Positions 1-5,484 of a stretch of 5,953 nt of DNA are shown here, one piece after another. Both the position numbers and the translations under genes were made by a program. The stretch covers positions 1 to 5,953 of the forward strand of contig JAEUMX010000111.1 in assembly GCA_016791285.1 (NCBI GenBank), written 5' to 3'. Source of the DNA: Burkholderiales bacterium. GTDB taxonomy: Bacteria; Pseudomonadota; Gammaproteobacteria; Burkholderiales; JAEUMW01. How positions within the stretch are numbered: the stretch's first letter is position 1; each line of letters begins with the position of its first letter. The notes beneath the pieces are model-generated. The model was not told the DNA's origin, did no database searches, and worked only from the letters and a program-made list of their open reading frames with translations.

Positions 1-226
1 CGACATGTCGACCGAACGACACGAGCGACGAGAATCCGATCACCGCTCGCGGCAAGGCAGTCGATTCATGCCCGCATTCATCGCTCGCCGGGCAGCCGTG
101 GAAGCCTTCGTGTTACCTTCACCGGAAAACCACGGGAGCACGGCCTGCGGTCCAGAGAAAAGCGTCCCCGAACACGCTTTCGCCGTGTCGCTTCGAACCA
201 CCAGTCAGGTATTGGGCAGACGACCG
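1..226. other. Upstream stretch with no recognisable gene
   Basis: No convincing gene is visible here. The forward frame of the downstream phosphoesterase stays open back to position 5, but its translation here is rich in R, S, H and P with no domain pattern, and typical phosphoesterases of this type do not need it. I therefore treat it as leader DNA. The other forward frames are also open, as expected for GC-rich DNA. One of them stops at 227-229 in an ATGA overlap with the phosphoesterase start, so the tail of an upstream gene cannot be fully excluded, although its composition looks non-coding. Positions 1-10 are a 10-bp palindrome (CGACATGTCG), and 172-188 can form a small 5-bp-arm hairpin. 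No promoter is convincing. Confidence 0.5.
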
Positions 227-1198
227 ATGAGGTCACCGGAGATCACCGCCGCCGAGCGGTCCGCGCTCGCGGCGCTGCATGAGCGGCTCGGGCATCTGCA
301 CGTGCGGCAGCGCCTGGGCCTCGAGCGCGACCACGAGGCGCAGATCTTTCGCCAGGGCACCCACTTCTTCCACCTCGAGAACTGGTACTCGATGCACGGC
401 CTGATCCGGGGCTGCCTGCGCCTCACGGGCCTGCATGGGCGCGGCCGCCGCAACGCACTCGACATCCAGGTGCGCCGACACGATGTGACGCTGCCTACCC
501 TCCCCGCGGCCTTCGACGGCTTCACGATCCTCCACCTGTCCGACCTGCACGTCGACTCCAGCATCGAGTTTGCAGACGCCCTGCTGGAGCGGGTGCGCCC
601 CCTCGACTACGACCTCTGCGTGCTGACCGGCGATTACCGCACCAGGACGTTCGGCCCGTTCGCCGAGACCTTGGCCGGGCTCGAGCGGCTGCGTCACGCG
701 ATCAAGGGCAGTGCCTACGCCGTGCTGGGCAACCACGACACGCTGCGCCTGGTGCCGGGCATGGAGGCGATGGGCTACCGGCTGCTGATGAATGAGTCGG
801 CGATGCTCACGCGCGGCGCCGAGGTCATCCACCTTTCCGGCATCGACGATGCGCATTACTACCGCATGGAGAACTTCCACCGGGCCGCGCACGACATTCC
901 CCTTGGCGCGGTGTCCATCCTGCTATCGCACACGCCCGAGGTGTACCGGCACGCCGCGCACGCCGACTACGACCTGATGCTGTGCGGGCATACGCATGGC
1001 GGGCAGATCTGCCTCCCGGGAGGGGTGCCGCTGCTCACGGACGCCGACAGCCCGCGCAGCATCGCGCGGGGCGCCTGGCGCTACGATGGGATGATCGGCT
1101 ACACGTCGGTGGGCGCCGGCACCAGTATCGTCGACGTCCGCTTGAACTGCGCACCGGAGATCACGCTGCACCGCCTACTGGCTGGCGCTCCTCAATAG
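227..1198 (+). CDS. Calcineurin-like metallophosphoesterase, cytosolic
   Basis: A 323-residue protein with the complete dimetal phosphoesterase signature. From the chosen start these are D-x-H in SDLHVD (D106, H108), GD (G135-D136), GNHD (168-171), a histidine in LSHTPE (H235) and GHTHGG (H255, H257). In this family these residues hold two divalent metals and hydrolyse phosphomono- or diesters. The layout resembles the YkuE/LpxG-like branch, some members of which act on lipid-linked pyrophosphates; the substrate here cannot be read from sequence. There is no signal peptide or membrane segment, so it should be cytosolic. About 90 residues precede the catalytic domain and look helical and charged. 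The frame is open further upstream to position 5, but ATG 227 is preferred because protein-like sequence begins there; no strong Shine-Dalgarno is seen. The 3' end overlaps the convergent CarS-like gene by 7 bp. Confidence 0.88.
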   Translation: MRSPEITAAERSALAALHERLGHLHVRQRLGLERDHEAQIFRQGTHFFHLENWYSMHGLIRGCLRLTGLHGRGRRNALDIQVRRHDVTLPTLPAAFDGFTILHLSDLHVDSSIEFADALLERVRPLDYDLCVLTGDYRTRTFGPFAETLAGLERLRHAIKGSAYAVLGNHDTLRLVPGMEAMGYRLLMNESAMLTRGAEVIHLSGIDDAHYYRMENFHRAAHDIPLGAVSILLSHTPEVYRHAAHADYDLMLCGHTHGGQICLPGGVPLLTDADSPRSIARGAWRYDGMIGYTSVGAGTSIVDVRLNCAPEITLHRLLAGAPQ

Positions 1199-1680
1199 GG
1201 CCGGTCACGGATGTTGAGACGGAAGAGCAGCTGCGATAGCAGGCTCGCCAGCGTCACGAAGGCCGCCAGCAACACCACGATCTCGAGCAGCGTCAGTCCG
1301 AGCTGGGACTTGAAGACCACGAGGGGTAGCAGCGCCTCGGGAATCTGATCGACGCCGAACGCCTCGGCATGCGGCTCGAGCTTCCAGCGCCGTTTCAGGA
1401 AGCTCGATAGCAGGTCGCCGGCGAGGGAGGCGGCGGCGAATCCGGCGCCGGTCACCCAGTCAAAACCCAGCAGCGGTGCCGCGAGCGCGGTACAGCCGAG
1501 CGACGCCACCACGCCGCGAATCGTCTTCGAGTCGCCGAACAGCGGCGCGCCATCGCCGAGCCTGAGCCCCCCGTCCAGCGGTGCAGCGAAGCGCGCGCCG
1601 AGCAATCTGGTGGCGATGATCGGTGCTCCGTTGGCGATGCCGAGGAGCACCATCACGCGTAGCAGGAGCAGGTGGTCCAT
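1192..1680 (-). CDS. CDP-archaeol synthase (CarS/DUF46)-like membrane protein
   Basis: A 162-residue hydrophobic protein. Motifs in order are GGLRLGDGAPLFGDSKTIRG (37-56), GDLLSSFLKRR (88-98) and DQIPEALLPL (111-120). These match the pattern of the CarS/DUF46 family, relatives of CDP-diacylglycerol synthase (CdsA) that in archaea transfer CMP from CTP to an unsaturated archaetidic acid. Hydrophobic segments lie near 4-22, 57-85 and 113-152, consistent with a small integral inner-membrane enzyme. Family members occur in bacteria, where the acceptor lipid is not established, so a CTP:phospholipid cytidylyltransferase role is inferred. The ATG at 1678-1680 is chosen because the first membrane helix starts directly after it; the frame stays open to 1791 but encodes a polar, unconvincing extension. 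No clear Shine-Dalgarno precedes the start. It is divergent from the kinase and convergent with the phosphoesterase. Confidence 0.8.
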   Translation of the reverse strand: MDHLLLLRVMVLLGIANGAPIIATRLLGARFAAPLDGGLRLGDGAPLFGDSKTIRGVVASLGCTALAAPLLGFDWVTGAGFAAASLAGDLLSSFLKRRWKLEPHAEAFGVDQIPEALLPLVVFKSQLGLTLLEIVVLLAAFVTLASLLSQLLFRLNIRDRPY

Positions 1681-1694
1681 GGTCGTTGTTTCGA

Positions 1695-1720
1695 CCGCGC
1701 ATTCTCGCAGAGATGCGCGG
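1695..1720. repeat. Inverted repeat / strong hairpin in the CarS-like leader
   Basis: CCGCGCAT (1695-1702) is exactly mirrored by ATGCGCGG (1713-1720). Inside, after a single bulged T at 1703, CTC (1704-1706) pairs with GAG (1710-1712) around a GCA loop, giving 11 base pairs in all. It lies 14 bases upstream of the CarS-like start codon and, on that strand, would sit in the mRNA leader. No T-run follows on either strand, so it does not look like an intrinsic terminator. A regulatory hairpin or protein-binding site is possible; the function is unknown. Confidence 0.5.
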
Positions 1721-1760
1721 CGCTGCCACGAGGGCAATCGAAACCCAGGGCCCGCAGACG

Positions 1761-1784
1761 TGACGACATGGTCACTGCTCTGAC
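1761..1784. promoter_or_regulatory. TGAC/GTCA half-site array at 10-bp spacing
   Basis: TGAC occurs at 1761-1764, its reverse complement GTCA at 1771-1774, and TGAC again at 1781-1784, so three alternating half-sites start exactly 10 bp apart, one helical turn. The first pair extends to GTGAC (1760-1764) and GTCAC (1771-1775). Such phasing suits a dimeric regulator binding one DNA face, 45-68 bp ahead of the kinase start. The half-sites are only four bases long, so chance remains a real possibility. Confidence 0.25.
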
Positions 1785-1828
1785 AGTACACTCGCGGTCG
1801 GATGCGCGAACTCCTCCTGGTGTCGTAA

Positions 1829-3655
1829 ATGGGTTGGATCGACTTTGCCTGGCCGATGATCGGGGGGGCGAGTCTCGCGCTCGGTCTCGTCTTTCTGCTG
1901 GCGTGGAGCCGCCAACCCCGTCGGTACGGCTACGCGATGTTCTTCGTGACCGCTCTCTCGGTCGCCGCCTTCAGCATCTTCGAGTTGCGGATGATGCGCG
2001 CGACCACGCCGGGAGAGTACGCCGCGACCTTGCGCTGGGCGCACCTACCGCTGTTCACGCTGGTCGTCTCCGTGGTGGGTTTCGTCCGCCTGCACTTCCA
2101 TGCCGGAAGAGCCTGGTTGGGCTATCTCGGGTGCGGTCTGCGGGCCATCTCGCTGGTTCTGAACTTCCACTCCGATGTGAATCTCAACTTCGATCAGGTG
2201 ACCGCCATGCTCTCGGTGCCGGTGTGGGGCGGGGAGCACATCTATCTGCCGGCGGGCATTCCGAATCGCTTTGCCATCGTCGCCCAGCTCGGCAACCTGC
2301 TTGTTCTGTGCTTTCTGGCCGACGCTGCGAGCGAACTCTGGCGACGCGGCGGCGCCGGCGCGCGACGGCATGCGGCCATGGTCGGCATCTTGTTCCTGAG
2401 CTTGCTGGCCACTGCCGTCTTTGCGGCCCTGCTCAACCTGGGCCTGGTCCGCCTGCCGACGTTGCTCTCCGTTGCCTTCCTCGCCGTGGTCGTCTCGGTG
2501 GCCTACGAGCTTGGCTGGGAAGTGATCGCTGCCGCACAGCTTGCCGAACGGTTGCGCACGAGCGAGGAGCGTCTGCAACTCGCCGCCAGCGCCGGCGCGC
2601 TTGGTCTGTGGGAATGGAATGCGACGACCGACGAAGTCTGGATGACGGGCCAAGGCCGCGAGCTGTTCGGTTACCGCGCCGACGAGCCTGTCCACCTCGC
2701 TCGCTTCCTGGAAGCAGTCCATCCCGACGACAGGGCGGCGGTGGAGCGCAGCGTAAGCTCGTCGCTGGATGGCCAAGACCGCGACTTCCTGCAGGACTTC
2801 CGCGTCGTGCTGCCGGACGGGCGCGTGCGATGGGTCACATCGCGCGGCCGCATCGAGCGCGACGGGACCGGCGTCGCCCGCGGCATGCTCGGCGCGTCGC
2901 AGGACGTCACCGCGCGCAAGGACGCCGAGCGCGAGGCGGCGCGACAGCGCGACGAGATCGCACACCTGGCCCGCGTCGCCATGCTCGGAGAACTGTCCGG
3001 GTCGCTCGCGCACGAGTTGAACCAGCCGCTGTCGGCAATTCTGAGCAATGCCCAGGCGGCGCAGCGTTTCCTTGCCCGCGATCCACCCGAGCTGGACAAG
3101 GTGCAGGAGATCCTTCGAGACATCGTGAAGAGCGACAAACGGGCAGGGCAGGTCATCACCCGGCTGCGCTCGCTCTTCAAGAAGGAAGAGATCCAATACT
3201 CGGCAGTCGACGTGAACGACGCAGTACAGGACGTCCTCGCGCTCGTGCGCAGCGACCTGCTCAGCCGTCAGGTCAGCGTGAGCACCGAGCTCGCAACCGA
3301 GCTTCCCGCGGTCTCGGGTGACCGTGTCCAACTGCAGCAGGTGCTGCTGAACCTTCTCGTCAACGGCTGCGACGCGATGGCCGACGCCCAGCCTCCGCGG
3401 TCTCTTAACGTCCGCACCGAGCTCGCCTCGAGTGGTCAGGTCATTCTGAATGTCATCGACCACGGCACCGGCATCCCGGTCGAAGATCTGGAGCGAATCT
3501 TCGAGCCGTTCGTTTCGACCAAGCCGCAGGGCATGGGTCTGGGTCTCGCTGTGTGCCGCTCGATCGTCAACGCCCACGGTGGGCGACTGTGGGCGACCAA
3601 CAACCGGGAGGGTGGTTCTAGATTTATCATGGAGCTTCCAGCCATTGGCCCCTGA
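1829..3655 (+). CDS. 7-TM PAS-domain sensor histidine kinase (FixL/DctB-type core)
   Basis: A 608-residue membrane sensor. Seven hydrophobic segments lie near residues 7-25, 35-52, 72-90, 97-113, 148-166, 183-203 and 209-228. Positive loops (RQPRR at 29-32; RRGGAGARR at 172-180) fall on the cytoplasmic side of an N-out model. A 34-residue periplasmic loop (about 114-147) is the most likely ligand face. A PAS domain follows (about 244-365), ending in DVTARKDAE. The dimerisation/phosphoacceptor helix holds H395 in HELNQP. The ATPase domain shows the N box (N508, N512), DHGTGIP (544-550), IFEPFVSTK (557-565) and GMGLGLAV (568-575). All catalytic boxes are intact, so it should autophosphorylate at H395 and pass phosphate to the adjacent FixJ-type regulator. 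An in-frame TAA directly before the ATG fixes the earliest start. No haem-binding PAS signature is recognised, so oxygen sensing should not be assumed. The signal is unknown. Confidence 0.93.
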   Translation: MGWIDFAWPMIGGASLALGLVFLLAWSRQPRRYGYAMFFVTALSVAAFSIFELRMMRATTPGEYAATLRWAHLPLFTLVVSVVGFVRLHFHAGRAWLGYLGCGLRAISLVLNFHSDVNLNFDQVTAMLSVPVWGGEHIYLPAGIPNRFAIVAQLGNLLVLCFLADAASELWRRGGAGARRHAAMVGILFLSLLATAVFAALLNLGLVRLPTLLSVAFLAVVVSVAYELGWEVIAAAQLAERLRTSEERLQLAASAGALGLWEWNATTDEVWMTGQGRELFGYRADEPVHLARFLEAVHPDDRAAVERSVSSSLDGQDRDFLQDFRVVLPDGRVRWVTSRGRIERDGTGVARGMLGASQDVTARKDAEREAARQRDEIAHLARVAMLGELSGSLAHELNQPLSAILSNAQAAQRFLARDPPELDKVQEILRDIVKSDKRAGQVITRLRSLFKKEEIQYSAVDVNDAVQDVLALVRSDLLSRQVSVSTELATELPAVSGDRVQLQQVLLNLLVNGCDAMADAQPPRSLNVRTELASSGQVILNVIDHGTGIPVEDLERIFEPFVSTKPQGMGLGLAVCRSIVNAHGGRLWATNNREGGSRFIMELPAIGP

Positions 3656-3665
3656 GCCACATCGC

Positions 3666-4277
3666 ATGCAGCCCGCAACAGTGTACGTAGTCGACGACGA
3701 CCCCGAGGTGCTCGCGGCGACGGAACGCCTGCTGGTATCGGCAGGCATGGCCGTCTCCGCTTTCGCGTCCTCCCTGGCTTTTCTCGATTCGTATGACGCT
3801 CGAACTCCGGGCTGCCTCGTGCTCGATCTCGCGATGCCGGACCTGACGGGCCTCGACCTCCAGCGACTGCTCGGAGAGCGCGGGGAGATGCTGCCGATCG
3901 TGTTCCTCACCGGCCGCGGCGATATCCGGAGTTGCGCTCTGGCGATGAAGAAAGGGGCGGTGGACTTTCTCACCAAGCCCGTCGACCAGAGCGACCTGCT
4001 CGCCGCCGTCTCGCGGGCCGTCGAGAGGGCTGCCGCGCAGCAGCGGGAGCGTGCCGATCGCGCTCGCATCGAGAACGCATTGGCGGTGTTGACCGCCCGC
4101 GAACGCGAGGTCCTGACCCAAGTCGTCGCGGGTCGGCTGAACAAGCAAATCGCGGCCGACCTCGGCACCCGGGAGAAGACCATCAAGTTTCATCGCGGCA
4201 ACTTGATGAAGAAGCTCGGCGTGCGCTCGGTGGCCGAGCTCGTCAGGCTGGCGCAGCGCGCCCGGGTGGAGGCTTGA
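3666..4277 (+). CDS. FixJ-type response regulator with LuxR-family HTH
   Basis: A 203-residue two-domain regulator. The receiver spans about 1-120, with the acidic pocket VVDDD (D10-D12), phosphoacceptor D54 in LVLDLAMPD, the switch threonine in FLTGRGD (T82) and the conserved K104-P105 in LTKPVD. After a charged helical linker (about 120-137), a LuxR/GerE HTH covers about 141-198. It has LTAREREVL at its start and NKQIAADLGTREKTIKFH as the recognition unit. The length is typical of FixJ/NodW/StyR-like regulators. It starts 10 bp after the kinase stop, so the two are almost certainly co-transcribed and cognate. ATG 3666 is chosen because the receiver begins immediately after it; the frame is open further upstream inside the kinase gene but encodes no domain. 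The Shine-Dalgarno is weak. Its DNA targets are unknown. Confidence 0.94.
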   Translation: MQPATVYVVDDDPEVLAATERLLVSAGMAVSAFASSLAFLDSYDARTPGCLVLDLAMPDLTGLDLQRLLGERGEMLPIVFLTGRGDIRSCALAMKKGAVDFLTKPVDQSDLLAAVSRAVERAAAQQRERADRARIENALAVLTAREREVLTQVVAGRLNKQIAADLGTREKTIKFHRGNLMKKLGVRSVAELVRLAQRARVEA

Positions 4278-4302
4278 GCAGTGCCCATTACCATGGTAAT
4301 GT
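4274..4302 (+). promoter_or_regulatory. Candidate promoter for the toxin-antitoxin module
   Basis: TTGAGC (4274-4279, 4/6 to the -35 consensus) is followed after exactly 17 bp by TAATGT (4297-4302, 3/6 to the -10 consensus, with TG at 4294-4295 giving an extended -10 context). The -35 overlaps the TGA stop of the upstream regulator. Transcription would begin close to the antitoxin ATG at 4309, which has no Shine-Dalgarno, so the message may be leaderless. The matches are modest. Confidence 0.35.
4286..4301. promoter_or_regulatory. Perfect 16-bp palindrome, probable antitoxin operator
   Basis: CATTACCATGGTAATG is an uninterrupted palindrome that ends 7 bp before the antitoxin ATG and overlaps the candidate -10 element. 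AbrB-fold antitoxins commonly bind palindromes in their own promoters and, with their toxin, repress the operon, so this is the expected place for an autoregulatory operator. I saw no second copy in the window. Confidence 0.6.
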
Positions 4303-4308
4303 AACAGC

Positions 4309-4572
4309 ATGGTGCTCGCCCAATCCAAAGTCACCGCCCAAGGCCAGATCTCGGTTCCAGCCGAAGTGCGCAAGAAGCTTGGCGTCGGCCCCGGCTCGAT
4401 CCTCGAATGGGATGAGCGGGATGATGGAGTTGTCGTTCGCAGGGCCGGACGGCACACCTCGGTGGATGTGCATGGGGCGCTGTTCCCCGAAGGCGAGCCC
4501 AAACAGGGAGCACCGTCGAACGTGAAGGAAGGTATCAGAAGGCACATGCGCGAGCAGCATGCGCGCCGTTGA
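4309..4572 (+). CDS. vapB: AbrB/MazE-fold (SpoVT-AbrB) antitoxin, VapB-type
   Basis: An 87-residue protein. Residues about 4-50 match the swapped-hairpin AbrB DNA-binding fold: SKVTAQGQISVPAEVRKKLG, then GPGSILEWDERDDGVVVRR. The polar C-terminal tail (about 50-87) is the part that, in this family, wraps around and blocks the toxin. It should bind the palindrome just upstream and neutralise the PIN-domain protein encoded next. Its last 14 bp overlap the toxin start, the translational coupling typical of toxin-antitoxin pairs. The reading frame is complete with no damage. The start at ATG 4309 follows from the fold beginning directly after it; no Shine-Dalgarno is visible. Confidence 0.88.
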   Translation: MVLAQSKVTAQGQISVPAEVRKKLGVGPGSILEWDERDDGVVVRRAGRHTSVDVHGALFPEGEPKQGAPSNVKEGIRRHMREQHARR

Positions 4573-4959
4573 TACCAACCTGCTCGTGCGCCTGTTGGCG
4601 CGCGACGATGCGGCGCAAGTGAATGCCGCGGAAAGGTTTGTCGAACAAGGCGCCTGGGTGTCTCACCTGGTCCTGGCAGAAGCTCTGTGGGTGCTCGATG
4701 CGGTCTACGAGCGAACTCCTGCACAGCTCGCAAAGGCGATCGATCTGTTGCTCAACCACACGAATCTGACGCCGCAGGATGCCGACGTTGTTGCCTCGGC
4801 GCTGGCAAACTTCACTGCGCGCCCTGCGCTGGCTTTCTCGGACTGCCTGGTGTGGAGATCGCCCGCAAAGCCGGTCACTTGCCGCTCGGCGCGTTCGACA
4901 GGAGCCTGGCCAAACTCGACGGCGCGCAGGCCCTGGCGCCGGTTCGCACGCGCCGGTGA
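4559..4959 (+). pseudogene. vapC: VapC-type PIN-domain toxin, frameshifted
   Basis: The first 98 codons read as a good PIN-domain RNase: VDTNLLVRLL with D5, LAEALWVL with E41, and FSDCLV with D95. These are three of the four acidic residues that bind metal in VapC toxins. After GTG at 4850-4852 the frame breaks. Family-like sequence resumes one frame away as EIARKAGHLPLGAFDRSLAK, starting at GAG 4855, and ends at TGA 4957-4959. Adding one base between 4852 and 4853 (for example a C, giving CTG for leucine) restores a continuous 133-residue protein of normal VapC length, with the fourth acidic residue at D114 (FDR). As sequenced, translation instead runs to 5086 with 77 unrelated residues and lacks D114. 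The toxin is therefore probably inactive, unless this is a sequencing error. No slippery heptamer is present, so programmed frameshifting is unlikely. Confidence 0.85.
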
Positions 4960-5019
4960 CCAGGCGATCCTAGACCAAGGTCCAGTTGAGCCCCACGCAC
5001 GCCCTTGCGATGATGGGCC
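4960..5019 (+). promoter_or_regulatory. Short spacer before the receiver gene with a weak candidate promoter
   Basis: TTGAGC (4986-4991) and GATGAT (5009-5014, 4/6 to the -10 consensus) are 17 bp apart, and the receiver gene's ATG at 5020 follows closely. The same TTGAGC hexamer stands at nearly the same distance (34 versus 35 bp) before the antitoxin ATG. GACCAAGGTC (4973-4982) is a small 4-bp-arm inverted repeat. No terminator is visible. All of this is weak. Confidence 0.2.
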
Positions 5020-5415
5020 ATGTCGCACGGGAGACCACCGACCGTGGCTGTCGTGGACGACGATGCCGACGTCCGGGTGGCCCTGATGCGTCTGATCTCG
5101 TCTGCCGGCTTTGCCACCGAGACTTTCGCCTCCGGCGCGGAGTTCATGAAGTCGTTGAGCGACTCGTCGCCGGAGTGTCTGGTGCTCGATCTGCACATGC
5201 CAGAAGTCAGCGGATTTGAGGTTCAGCAACTGCTCCACGAGCGTCATGTGGAGATGCCCGTGGTTATCATCACCGGTCGCGACACTGCCGAGTCTCGAAG
5301 CCGCGCGCTCGGTCTGGGAGCAATGGCCTACCTGGCCAAGCCCGTCGACGGCGATTCTTTGCTCCAGGCGATCAGCACCGCCCTCTACGGTCAGGAAGCC
5401 AGCCGCGAGAGATGA
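5020..5415 (+). CDS. Stand-alone receiver (CheY-like/FixJ-receiver) protein
   Basis: A 131-residue protein made of one receiver domain and no output domain. It has VVDDD (D13-D15), phosphoacceptor D57 in LVLDLHMPE, the switch threonine in IITGRD (T85) and the conserved K107-P108 in LAKPVD. All phosphorylation residues are intact. It is strikingly similar along its length to the receiver of the regulator at 3666-4277, sharing CLVLDL, MP, QLL/RLL, TGR and KPVD at matching positions, so the two are probably paralogues. Single-domain receivers act by protein contact or as phosphate sinks and relays; here the nearby kinase is the obvious phosphodonor. In-frame stops at 4987-4989 and 5011-5013 rule out an earlier start. 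The Shine-Dalgarno is weak. It is separated from its likely partners by the toxin-antitoxin module. Confidence 0.9.
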   Translation: MSHGRPPTVAVVDDDADVRVALMRLISSAGFATETFASGAEFMKSLSDSSPECLVLDLHMPEVSGFEVQQLLHERHVEMPVVIITGRDTAESRSRALGLGAMAYLAKPVDGDSLLQAISTALYGQEASRER

Positions 5416-5437
5416 CTCGCCCGACCCGATATGCCGC

Positions 5438-5443
5438 TATACT
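5438..5443 (+). promoter_or_regulatory. Candidate -10 box for the lipoprotein gene
   Basis: TATACT matches the sigma-70 -10 consensus at five of six bases and lies 41 bp before the lipoprotein ATG, in the spacer after the receiver gene. The best upstream -35 candidate, ATGACT (5412-5417), is 20 bp away, longer than ideal, and overlaps the receiver stop codon. The lipoprotein probably has its own transcription start here. Confidence 0.4.
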
Positions 5444-5470
5444 CCCCTTTCCCAACAACGAAGCTTGAAC

Positions 5471-5476
5471 AAGGAG
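5471..5476 (+). promoter_or_regulatory. Strong ribosome binding site
   Basis: AAGGAG ends 8 bases before the ATG at 5485. It is the best Shine-Dalgarno in the window; the other genes lack an obvious one. It fixes the lipoprotein start and suggests strong translation, as expected for an abundant envelope protein. Confidence 0.75.
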
Positions 5477-5484
5477 TCTTACCC

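Larger units (their letters stand above)
1681..1828. promoter_or_regulatory. Divergent intergenic region between CarS-like and kinase genes
   Basis: This 148-bp spacer must hold the start signals for both the leftward CarS-like gene and the rightward kinase operon. No strong sigma-70 promoter can be read. CTGACA at 1780-1785 resembles a -35 box, but no good -10 lies at the right distance; TACACT at 1787-1792 is a weak -10 candidate without a matching -35. The spacer also contains the hairpin at 1695-1720 and the TGAC/GTCA array at 1761-1784, entered separately. No Shine-Dalgarno is obvious ahead of the kinase ATG. Confidence 0.45.

Noticed and set aside
5..226. N-terminal extension of the phosphoesterase from an ATG at position 5
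   Set aside because: The frame is open but the 74 extra residues look non-coding, and the recognisable protein-like sequence begins at the ATG at 227.
1672..3321. 549-codon plus-strand frame overlapping the kinase gene
   Set aside because: Arginine/proline-rich out-of-frame translation of the kinase gene with no motif. The kinase frame holds all the expected boxes.
1829..3655. Naming the kinase FixL (oxygen sensor)
   Set aside because: The kinase core and partner regulator resemble FixL/FixJ, but no haem-binding PAS signature is recognised and the input region is a seven-helix membrane domain.
2045..4186. 713-codon open frame on the minus strand opposite the kinase and regulator
   Set aside because: It lies antisense to two genes with complete, well-ordered catalytic motifs. 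Its translation is rich in R, A, H and D with no domain pattern, and long antisense frames are common in GC-rich DNA.
3627..4733. 368-codon minus-strand frame across the regulator and antitoxin genes
   Set aside because: It is antisense to intact genes, its composition is low in hydrophobic order, and no family resemblance is seen.
4840..4860. Programmed ribosomal frameshift in the toxin gene
   Set aside because: No X-XXY-YYZ slippery heptamer is present around the break (the codons are CTG GTG TGG AGA), and a single lost base explains the pattern more simply.
4960..5086. C-terminal extension of the toxin frame as a genuine fusion domain
   Set aside because: The extension is out-of-frame reading of the toxin's own 3' end and the start of the receiver gene, so it is a by-product of the frameshift.
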